11,562 bases of DNA from Candidatus Iainarchaeum sp. (lineage in GTDB: Archaea > Iainarchaeota > Iainarchaeia > Iainarchaeales > JAFCFF01). The stretch is taken from contig JAFCFF010000016.1 of the NCBI GenBank assembly GCA_017608775.1, positions 1 through 11,562 on the forward strand, in the 5' to 3' direction. The notes under the pieces were generated by a model, which did no database searches, was not told the origin of the DNA, and saw nothing but the letters and a program-made list of their open reading frames with translations. Position numbers and translations under genes: made by a program. Of the stretch, positions 6,403-11,562 are shown one piece after another; the first letter of the stretch is position 1; every line of letters begins with the position of its first letter.

Positions 6403-8088
6403 TCACCCCAGATTTTCTCCCTCATTTTCTTCATCTCTCTCCTCTTCTAAGATCTCCTTGGCTTCCTCCTCGTTGCTTAAATCCAAACTTAGTTTTTCAA
6501 GAACAACTTTTTCAAGCATCTTTTCAATATTTTCTTTTTTCTCGTTTATTATCCTTGATAACGAAAACGCAACCTCTGGAATATACTTCTCAAATATCTC
6601 TCTCTTCTTTATTTTCTCAATTTCCCTTCTTTTTTTTGCAATGTATTTTGAAATTTTTCTTCCACTTTGCATCAAGGCCTTTCTTACCTCCTCAACAATC
6701 TCTTCCTCCTCGGCAATGCTTTGCTTTCCTGCCGAGGTATATGGGATGTGAACGCTTATAACGTTAACAAGTATTGTTAGTGGGGAGTTCTCAAAATCCC
6801 TTATGCTATATCTTTTCCAGTCAATGGTTTTCACTGCCTTTGCTATGGCACAGGTTCCCTCGTCAAAGAGCAAGGGAACTTTGTTTGCAAATCTCATTAT
6901 CTCTACTCTGGACTCATGTCCCTGCTCTTGGTTTGAGTTTATTAAACGTCTTCCAGCATTCCCACCATATGCTATTGCTGCCTCTACCTGAAAGGCATAG
7001 CCTGAATAGGTTGCTGGTGCTCTTGTTGTTACTCTTAAAAACTCAGGATTCACAATTTTTTTAAGACTTTTAAGAATTCTTTCCTCTCCTATCGGCCTTA
7101 GCCCCTCTGTCTTTGGGGCAAGAAATCTCATTTCCTTGAAGGCCCTTATAATTTGCTCTGCCTCCTCCCATGTCAGGAGTTTTGCCTGTTTATTAAACTT
7201 GACTTTTGTCTTTTCCTCCAAAACTCTTAAGGAGTTTCCACCAAACCTATCAAGCTCTGTTTTTAGGAATGTTGCTATTGTTCTTGCCTTTGTTTTTCTT
7301 GCCAAGTTTAGAAGGTCGTCAACACCTATTGTTGAGGGATGCGGCTTGACCTCTTCTGGTTTTTTGGGAATTTGGGTTGAGGTCCTTGGGAACACAGTTA
7401 TTTCTCCTGTTGGGTCCTTAAAGGTTATTTTTGCGTGAGGGTTTGAAATCGCTGTTCTTCTTAGATACTCCAGAGGCCCATGCTCCCCCTTTCTGTATGC
7501 AACATCTTTAATTTCTGCAGTTATTTGAGTTCCCCTGAACTCTCTTTTCAACTCTTTTTCGTTTGTTATCTTTGGCTCGTTTTTGTTTATGTCAATCATA
7601 AGGTCAAAGGAATAGGCTTTTTTTCCTGTACCTGTTATAACCCTAACAGGCTTTCCGGTTGTTAGCTGAGAATACATTGTTACCCCAGAGGCCCCAATTC
7701 CCTGCTGTCCTCTTGTCTGCACATATCTGTGGAACTTTGTTCCTGCAAGGAGCTTTCCAAGCGCCTTTCCAGCAATATCCAACGGCATACCTGGCCCGTT
7801 GTCCCTGGCGGTAAGCCTATAATGTTCCTTTCCAAGCTCCTCTAGCTTTACATAAATCTCAGGTAATATGTTTACGTCCTCACAAGCGTCTAAACCGTTT
7901 GTGACATACTCATGAACAAGAGTTGTTAGGGTTCTTACCTTCCCAAAAAGCCCTAGCATCTGTCTGTTTTTCTTGAAAAACTCGGCAACAGAATGTTCCT
8001 TAAACTCCTTGAAAATCTCCTCTATGTCTTTTTCCTTGGCCTGAGAACTCTCCTCTTTATTTGTTTTTTCCTCTAACTTGTTAGCCAT
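6403..8088 (-). CDS. top6B: DNA topoisomerase VI subunit B
   Basis: This is the ATPase subunit, 561 residues, within the usual 530-620. The GHKL ATPase domain has HEYVTNGLDAC (59-69; E60 catalytic, N64 Mg binding), DNGPG (96-100) and the ATP-lid GQQGIGASG (127-135). A helix-two-turn-helix region follows around LLNLARKTKARTIATFLKTEL, and then the transducer domain with TRAPATYSGYAFQVEAAIAYGG and RFANKVPLLFDEGTCAIAKAV. ATP binding dimerises this subunit and drives strand passage through the gate held by Top6A. ATG 8088 has the Shine-Dalgarno sequence AGGTGAG, which overlaps the TAG stop of the KH gene, so the KH, Top6B and Top6A genes are one translationally linked unit. The C-terminal 35 residues are very acidic, an extension beyond the transducer. 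Confidence 0.97.
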   Translation of the reverse strand: MANKLEEKTNKEESSQAKEKDIEEIFKEFKEHSVAEFFKKNRQMLGLFGKVRTLTTLVHEYVTNGLDACEDVNILPEIYVKLEELGKEHYRLTARDNGPGMPLDIAGKALGKLLAGTKFHRYVQTRGQQGIGASGVTMYSQLTTGKPVRVITGTGKKAYSFDLMIDINKNEPKITNEKELKREFRGTQITAEIKDVAYRKGEHGPLEYLRRTAISNPHAKITFKDPTGEITVFPRTSTQIPKKPEEVKPHPSTIGVDDLLNLARKTKARTIATFLKTELDRFGGNSLRVLEEKTKVKFNKQAKLLTWEEAEQIIRAFKEMRFLAPKTEGLRPIGEERILKSLKKIVNPEFLRVTTRAPATYSGYAFQVEAAIAYGGNAGRRLINSNQEQGHESRVEIMRFANKVPLLFDEGTCAIAKAVKTIDWKRYSIRDFENSPLTILVNVISVHIPYTSAGKQSIAEEEEIVEEVRKALMQSGRKISKYIAKKRREIEKIKKREIFEKYIPEVAFSLSRIINEKKENIEKMLEKVVLEKLSLDLSNEEEAKEILEEERDEENEGENLG

Positions 8089-8096
8089 TTTCTCAC

Positions 8097-8621
8097 CTAA
8101 ATTTCAAGTTTGTCTCCTGAATCTTTAAGGGCGCGATATGCGGCGTTGTGTCTTGCTCCTTTTATTATCATCTCTATTGCCTTCTCAGCCTTTGTGACCT
8201 CCTCCATCTCACCGATAACGGAAACCGTCCTTCCCTCTATCGCAATAAATGTGTTTGTATCTGTTTCCAGGGCTTTCCTAAAAGAACCACTTCTCCCAAT
8301 TAGTCTTGCTCTAACCCTCTCTAGCTGCTTATCGCTTACATAAGATGTTATGTCAACAATGTTTAAATAGTATTTGTCATCAAAAAGAAAAAAAGCCTTT
8401 TTAGGGGGAAAACCACGTCCTATGGCTCTTACAACCTGTGCAGCCTTATAAACAGCCAGACTCTCAACCGGGCTGTCTTCCCTTATCTCAACATCCCCGG
8501 ATTTTGAGTCAATTTTAAGCCTTACTCCCAGAGTTTTCTCAATCTCTTTTTTTATCTCTCCGTTTTTTCCTATCAAAACCGCGATTCTAGACCTAGGGAT
8601 CTTAACAAACTCCTCCTCCAT
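8097..8621 (-). CDS. Dim2/Pno1-like two-KH-domain RNA-binding protein
   Basis: From ATG 8621 the product has 174 residues. It contains two KH motifs with GxxG loops: IGKNG at 17-21 in the first and IGRSG at 108-112 in the second. AIGRGFPPKKAFFLF (66-80) and GARHNAAYRAL near the C-terminus are signatures of the Pno1/Dim2 family. In eukaryotes Pno1 binds the 3' end of pre-18S rRNA and works with the Nob1 nuclease and Rio kinases; archaeal members bind 16S rRNA. The next gene upstream on the strand is Rio1, which fits. The frame extends upstream to ATG 8696, but that stretch is encoded by a tandem repeat and looks like random hydrophobic sequence, so I reject it. TTTAACATAAAA about 25 bases before ATG 8621 could be a TATA box for a leaderless mRNA. 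Confidence 0.9.
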   Translation of the reverse strand: MEEEFVKIPRSRIAVLIGKNGEIKKEIEKTLGVRLKIDSKSGDVEIREDSPVESLAVYKAAQVVRAIGRGFPPKKAFFLFDDKYYLNIVDITSYVSDKQLERVRARLIGRSGSFRKALETDTNTFIAIEGRTVSVIGEMEEVTKAEKAIEMIIKGARHNAAYRALKDSGDKLEI

Positions 8622-8664
8622 ACTAAAAAAGAAAGGTTTTATGTTAAAAAACGTTTTCTTATCC

Positions 8665-8710
8665 CAAAAAACAAGCGACTTTAAGGCAAAAAACAAGCGA
8701 CTTTAAGGCA
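8665..8710. repeat. Perfect 22-bp tandem duplication upstream of the KH gene
   Basis: A 22-base unit beginning CAAAAAACAAGCGACTTT occupies 8665-8686 and again 8687-8708 without mismatch, with CA of a third copy. It sits 44 bases before the KH start, between a TATA-like TTATAT (about 8710-8715, minus strand) and the gene. If that box is used, both copies are in the 5' leader. The unit is not a multiple of three and no coding constraint is evident. Confidence 0.9.
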
Positions 8711-8909
8711 TATAACCCAAGATATGCTTTTTTTACTACTATTAAAATCTTCTTTATAAATTTGCCTACTTTTATCATTTGTAAAAGTGCATTTTATTAA
8801 AGAAATATATATATTTTACCTTCCCTTATCTAAAGAACAACACAACAGGGGGTGATAAATAGAGACAACTAGGATAGGCTAATAACTTATTCTTCTATTT
8901 CTTTTCTTT
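8711..8909. other. Intergenic region between rio1 and the KH gene
   Basis: The roughly 200 bases after the rio1 stop and before the repeat hold no gene I can support. An almost palindromic AAATATATATATTT (8803-8816) is the strongest TATA-like element here and could act on either strand. On the plus strand it would give a short transcript from about 8837 that contains GGGGGTGAT and ends in T-rich sequence. On the minus strand it could drive a 39-codon frame (8659-8778) that runs through the tandem repeat. Neither is convincing as a gene. Confidence 0.5.
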
Positions 8910-9698
8910 TTATTTTTTCAAATCATTTTCAAGCTTTCTTAGCCTGCTTTTTACATCCTCTATCTCAAGCTTAAGGCCTTTTTTAGTGAAGAAAACAGAT
9001 ATTTTTTCCAGGTCTCTCTCGTAAAAACTTTTTATGTTTTGGTAATTTAGCCCAAGAGCATGGCTTAGGTCAATAACCCAAATCTTTTTCCCGGCTTTAT
9101 CATACAGAAGATTGTACTCGGAGAAGTCTGCATGAACCAGACCAGCCCTGAAAAGCATTTTTCCGTATTCTCTTAGAACCATTTCATAAACCCTCTTGAT
9201 CTCTTTTTTTGTAAGTTGCACATCCCTAAGCATTGGAAAGGCTGTGTTGTTTTTTCCTAGAAACTCCATAACCAAAACATTTCTCTCAAAACCAAATGGT
9301 TTGGGAACCTTAGCCCCTCTCTCATAACATCTTTTCAAATTTCTAAATTCTTTTTTTGTCCATTCATAGATAATGTCTTTTTTATTTTTTCTAATCTTGG
9401 AAAATCTTTTGTCATGGCTTATGTATTTTGATATGCTTCTAAAAGTAGATGTCTCTATTTTATAGATTTTTACAGCAAATTTTTTTTGTTTTGAACTTGC
9501 TAAAAAAACATTTGATTCCTTTCCTTTTTTTATGATGGCCTCTAACTCATCAAAAAACCCTTTTTTTGACAGGTTAAAAAGAGCATCTAAACTTCTTTTA
9601 TCAAACACATCTTTGAAAATCTTCCTTTCTTGTTTTTTTGTTTTTTGTTTTCCTATTCTTTTTTCCTTCTCAAAGCCCTCTTCGTATTCTTCCTCCAT
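8910..9698 (-). CDS. rio1: RIO-type serine/threonine kinase, Rio1
   Basis: The product has 262 residues from ATG 9698. RIO motifs in order: glycine-poor loop KKGKESNVFLA (57-67), ATP-binding Lys K77 in FAVKIYK, E117, hinge VLVMEFLG (141-148), catalytic loop LVHADFSEYNLL (187-198; D191, N196) and metal-binding D210 in VIDLSHALG. Rio1 has IDxSQ at the last motif; here the Gln is His. Rio1 acts in late maturation of the small ribosomal subunit, where its ATPase helps release assembly factors including Dim2/Pno1. The N-terminal 30 residues are highly charged. It lies 58 bases after aIF1A and before the Dim2-like gene, an arrangement that ties it to ribosome formation. The ATG at 9722 also stays in frame, but would add only MFFWKFLV, and the MEEE start matches that of the KH gene. 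Confidence 0.94.
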   Translation of the reverse strand: MEEEYEEGFEKEKRIGKQKTKKQERKIFKDVFDKRSLDALFNLSKKGFFDELEAIIKKGKESNVFLASSKQKKFAVKIYKIETSTFRSISKYISHDKRFSKIRKNKKDIIYEWTKKEFRNLKRCYERGAKVPKPFGFERNVLVMEFLGKNNTAFPMLRDVQLTKKEIKRVYEMVLREYGKMLFRAGLVHADFSEYNLLYDKAGKKIWVIDLSHALGLNYQNIKSFYERDLEKISVFFTKKGLKLEIEDVKSRLRKLENDLKK

Positions 9699-9756
9699 AA
9701 CTAAAAACTTCCAAAAAAACATTAAAATAGAATCGCCACTAAAACCAGATACAAAG

Positions 9757-10086
9757 TTAGATATAGTTTTCCAAGTTTTTTAATAAACCAGTTTTTTTCA
9801 TTCTGTCAACTTGATTTCTCTTATAAACCCAGACCAAATCCCCCTTTCTGTTGTCGTATTCCCAGGGTTCAACAATAACAAAGTCAGCCTCTCTTACTCT
9901 TAGTCTTCTTTTCAGCCTTCCAGGAATTCTTACTATTCTCTGCTCCTTGTCTGAACAAACAACTCTTAGTCTTGAACCACCAAGAATCGCCTCTACATAG
10001 CAGACAACCTCTCTTTCCTTTGGCTGTCTTATTCTTTCAACACCTTGTTCCTCCCCGATCTTCTCTTCTTTATTTTCTAGTTCCAT
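9757..10086 (-). CDS. eif1A: Translation initiation factor aIF1A
   Basis: The 109-residue protein is an S1/OB-fold factor: VCYVEAILGGSRLRVVCSDKEQRIVRIPGRLKRRLRVREADFVIVEPWEYDNRKGDLVWVY spans the domain (about 28-88) with GGSRLRVVC and RIPGRLKRR as signature positions that bind the decoding centre near the A site; it is split here by no insertion. The N-terminal 25 residues are charged and mobile, and the C-terminal tail QVDRMKKTGLL is usual for the archaeal form. It helps the small subunit scan or place initiator tRNA together with aIF1 and aIF2. ATG 10086 has the ribosome binding site AGGGATGAT (10092-10100) six bases upstream and a good TATA box further up, so aIF1A starts a new transcript that probably includes rio1. 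Confidence 0.96.
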   Translation of the reverse strand: MELENKEEKIGEEQGVERIRQPKEREVVCYVEAILGGSRLRVVCSDKEQRIVRIPGRLKRRLRVREADFVIVEPWEYDNRKGDLVWVYKRNQVDRMKKTGLLKNLENYI

Positions 10087-10120
10087 TTTTTATCATCCCT
10101 ATATTTTTACATGTTTTTCT

Positions 10121-10129
10121 TTTTATAAG
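10121..10129 (-). promoter_or_regulatory. TATA box of aIF1A (and rio1)
   Basis: CTTATAAAA on the minus strand lies about 39 bases before ATG 10086. Transcription would begin near 10100, leaving a leader of some 15 bases that is almost entirely the AGGGATGAT ribosome binding site. This marks a transcription unit break after the DUF424 gene. Confidence 0.6.
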
Positions 10130-10167
10130 CCAAAAGCTATCCAGAACTCGGCCAAAATAAAACCAAG

Positions 10168-10458
10168 TTAAAGCCTGTATATTTGAATATGGGGAATTTT
10201 GTTTATATATGTTACATTTTTTTTGTTGACAACTCCTTTCTTGATAAGAAGCGAAACAACTTTTTTTCCAAACCCGTTTATGTTTTCATACTCCGTAACC
10301 TTTTCCAACAACTCTTTTTCGCTGACTAATCTCCCCCTATAAAAACTCTCCTCAATTTCAACAACTATTTCCCCAAAAACAATTTTTTCCCCTATAAGCT
10401 CCCTGTCACAACAGGCAAGAACGTTTCCGTTTTCTGTTCTGTGTTCTTTTATATACAT
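10168..10458 (-). CDS. DUF424 family protein
   Basis: From ATG 10458 the product has 96 residues and matches the archaeal DUF424 pattern from memory: NVLACCDRELIGEKI (12-26), EIEESFYRGRLVSEKELLE (34-52), INGFGKKVVSLLIKKGVV (60-77) and a C-terminal IPHIQIYRL where the family has a P-H-x-Q motif. The function is not established, though the gene is widespread in archaea and often lies near translation genes, as here after aIF2 beta (27-base gap). The frame extends to a TTG at 10473, which has no ribosome binding site, so I start at the ATG. It is the last gene before the aIF1A promoter. Confidence 0.85.
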   Translation of the reverse strand: MYIKEHRTENGNVLACCDRELIGEKIVFGEIVVEIEESFYRGRLVSEKELLEKVTEYENINGFGKKVVSLLIKKGVVNKKNVTYINKIPHIQIYRL

Positions 10459-10485
10459 TTTTCTCGGATTCAAGTTAATTTCAGG

Positions 10486-10899
10486 CTAAATTCTTCTTAC
10501 CGGGTTTATTGCCCCACATGCCTGGCACTTTATCATCTTTATGCCTAGTTCTGTTGTGAAATGCGTATCTAGCTTTCCACATTCCTTGCAGATAACAAAC
10601 TCCTTTAGGTATCTCTTGAAAAGATCTTTCAACCTTGAGTTGGAAACCCTGCCAGAAAACACCAGGTTTCCTCCCTCCAGGGTTGCTGGCAAACCTGTTT
10701 CCTTTGTGAAAAACTTATAGAGATGGCTTTCCTTCCTTTTCAGAGTTTTTGCAATAGCTGAGAAGTTTTTCCATGTTGTTTTTCTCCCCACAACCACAGA
10801 CTCAATCTCAGGGATTTCAAGCCTTGCCTTTTCCCTTGTTTTTTCAGGAAGGTTTTTGTAGATCCTTTCAGCCAGTTTTTCAAAATCTCCATCCATCAT
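10486..10899 (-). CDS. eif2B: Translation initiation factor aIF2 subunit beta
   Basis: The 137-residue length is typical of archaeal aIF2 beta. An N-terminal helix that binds aIF2 gamma is followed by the alpha-beta core (about 28-98) with TTWKNFSAIAKTLKRKESHLYKFFTKETG, a family signature, and GRVSNSRLKDLFKRYLKEFVIC. The C-terminal zinc ribbon has Cys104, Cys107, Cys125 and Cys128 (CKEC and CQAC) and ends GAINPVRRI. Within the aIF2 heterotrimer it helps bring Met-tRNAi to the small subunit. GGTGGT lies directly before two adjacent ATGs; the second (10896) gives better spacing, so the first Met may be spurious. It follows the OB-fold gene by 43 bases with no clear promoter between, so they are probably cotranscribed. 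Confidence 0.96.
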   Translation of the reverse strand: MMDGDFEKLAERIYKNLPEKTREKARLEIPEIESVVVGRKTTWKNFSAIAKTLKRKESHLYKFFTKETGLPATLEGGNLVFSGRVSNSRLKDLFKRYLKEFVICKECGKLDTHFTTELGIKMIKCQACGAINPVRRI

Positions 10900-10942
10900 A
10901 CCACCATACTTTTTGGCTTTCTTAGGCTCTGTTGAGTCAGTG

Positions 10943-11353
10943 CTATCCCTTGTTTTTCCCTAGCCTTTTCCTCCATCTCAATATCTCGCTTCTAAACAAC
11001 AACTCATCATTTGGTTCCTCTATCTTTTCTAGGTTTCTTAGAACAACATAAATCCCTTCATTTTCATTGCTTCTTAACCTTCCGTTTATTATAAGCTCGT
11101 CTCCTTTTTTAATCTCCCTCAGCCTTTCGATGTTATCCCCAAAGGCAACAACCCTTATTGTTCCCGTGAAATCATCAAGAACCAGGGCTGAGAAGTTGTC
11201 GCCATCTTGTTTATCAACAACAACACCAAAAACAAAGAGAAACGAAATTTTTTCTCCGTTTTTAAGAGAGAGATATTCCCTTGTTTTATCTGCGTCCTGA
11301 TGAAACTCTCCCTCCAGGTCCTCTATTCTTAGCCTTGGTGTTGCCTCTTTCAT
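10943..11353 (-). CDS. OB-fold nucleic acid-binding protein, RPA-like
   Basis: The 136-residue protein has one OB-fold (about 30-112): NGEKISFLFVFGVVVDKQ, then SALVLDDFTGTIRVVAFGDNIERLREIKKGDELIINGRLR and YVVLRNLEKI. This layout, with DDxTGxIxVxxF and GDxxxxxGRL, is that of the tRNA_anti/RPA32-type OB-folds seen in archaeal single-strand DNA-binding proteins and their small partners. There is no zinc finger or second OB domain. The C-terminal EILRWRKRLGKNKG is a basic helix. It could bind single-stranded DNA alone or with a larger RPA, or bind RNA, since it leads an operon with aIF2 beta and DUF424. A TATA-like TTTTTTAAAC about 25 bases before ATG 11353 and the lack of a Shine-Dalgarno sequence suggest a leaderless mRNA. 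Confidence 0.7.
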   Translation of the reverse strand: MKEATPRLRIEDLEGEFHQDADKTREYLSLKNGEKISFLFVFGVVVDKQDGDNFSALVLDDFTGTIRVVAFGDNIERLREIKKGDELIINGRLRSNENEGIYVVLRNLEKIEEPNDELLFRSEILRWRKRLGKNKG

Positions 11354-11373
11354 TAAAAAAAACTTAGGGAAAA

Positions 11374-11384
11374 AGTTTAAAAAA
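11374..11384 (-). promoter_or_regulatory. TATA-like box of the OB-fold/aIF2 beta operon
   Basis: TTTTTTAAAC on the minus strand is centred about 25 bases before ATG 11353, the spacing expected for leaderless transcription. It lies directly beside the TTAA-rich array that begins at 11394, which could therefore hold operator sites for this promoter. Confidence 0.4.
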
Positions 11385-11390
11385 CAGAAA

Positions 11391-11466
11391 TAAATTTAAC
11401 GAATTTAATGTAAAGTTAAAATTAATTTAACGTTAAAATTTATTTAACTAAATTAATTTAAAATTA
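11391..11466. repeat. AT-rich array of TTAA motifs with a 12-bp palindrome
   Basis: This stretch is almost pure A/T. TTAA occurs at 11396, 11405, 11416, 11422, 11427, 11433, 11444, 11453 and 11458, several about 10-11 bases apart. TTTAACGTTAAA (11426-11437) is a perfect palindrome, and half-sites TTTAAC or GTTAAA occur at 11395, 11415 and 11443, and again at 11484. It lies upstream of the OB-fold gene. Confidence 0.6.
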
Positions 11467-11562
11467 TTTTATAGGATGCGTCAGTTAAAACAAGCCTATT
11501 TTATAAACCTGTTTTATGGATTTATGTTGTGGGCCTTATCTTTCCATAGGTTGGCTCAAAAA
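11467..11562. other. Right edge: end of the window with two competing partial frames
   Basis: On the plus strand a frame opens at ATG 11476 (MRQLKQAYFINLFYGF onward) and runs off the edge after 29 codons. On the minus strand a frame enters at the edge and ends FEPTYGKIRPTT at the stop 11522-11524. They overlap and are unlikely both to be real. The minus frame agrees with the strand of the neighbouring genes; the plus frame has a possible TATA region in the TTAA array. Neither is recognisable. Confidence 0.3.

Noticed and set aside
6396..6434. Earlier Top6A starts at 6434 and 6425
   Set aside because: They lie within the Top6B coding region without a ribosome binding site, while ATG 6398 has GGGGTGA at good spacing.
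6372..7064. Long plus-strand open frames opposite Top6B and Top6A
   Set aside because: They are Ser/Phe/Leu-rich mirror frames of A/G-rich coding DNA with no recognisable domain or ribosome binding site.
8622..8696. Extended N-terminus of the KH protein
   Set aside because: The extra 25 residues are Phe/Lys-rich, encoded partly by the tandem repeat, and absent from the family pattern.
8851..8882. C/D box guide RNA
   Set aside because: GTGATAA is near a C box, but no CTGA D box lies at a proper distance and the interval is too short for a normal archaeal guide.

Overview
The window is archaeal chromosome. The evidence is direct: both subunits of topoisomerase VI, an archaeal-type signal recognition particle (7S) RNA, archaeal translation factors (aIF1A, aIF2 beta), ribosomal protein L10e/uL16, a Rio1 kinase with its Dim2/Pno1-type KH partner, a DUF424 protein, and TATA-like boxes about 25 bases before starts that often lack a leader. 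The DNA is AT-rich, genes are tightly packed and arginine is mostly AGA/AGG. This would suit a small-genome (DPANN-like) or other low-GC archaeon; I cannot fix the lineage from sequence alone.

Layout. 1-2304 is on the minus strand: the N-terminal 268 residues of phosphoenolpyruvate synthase (cut by the left edge), L10e with an unusual Glu/Lys-rich tail, a HicA-like small protein with a very basic tail, and tRNA-Cys(GCA). 2368-4409 is a two-gene plus-strand operon: a ThiI-like THUMP protein whose sulfurtransferase catalytic domain is degenerate and mostly missing, overlapping by ATGA with an Mre11-type nuclease. A small heat-shock protein (4415-4870, minus) converges on it. The SRP RNA lies at 4933-5203 on the plus strand, divergent from the heat-shock gene and convergent with topoisomerase VI.

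5241-11353 is a long minus-strand block, read from high to low coordinates: an OB-fold protein, aIF2 beta, DUF424, (new promoter) aIF1A, Rio1, (gap with a tandem repeat) a Dim2/Pno1-like KH protein, Top6B, Top6A. It joins translation initiation and small-subunit maturation (aIF1A, Rio1, Dim2) to the DNA topoisomerase. The KH, Top6B and Top6A genes are so tight that the Shine-Dalgarno sequence of each following gene overlaps or abuts the previous stop codon.

The right end (11354-11562) is an AT-rich stretch with closely repeated TTAA motifs and a 12-bp palindrome, followed by one of two competing partial reading frames. The most notable items are the catalytically dead-looking ThiI paralogue coupled to Mre11, the altered phosphoesterase motif III of that Mre11, the orphan HicA-like protein, the L10e tail, the 22-bp tandem duplication before the KH gene and the TTAA array. 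I found no CRISPR array, transposon or clear defence island.
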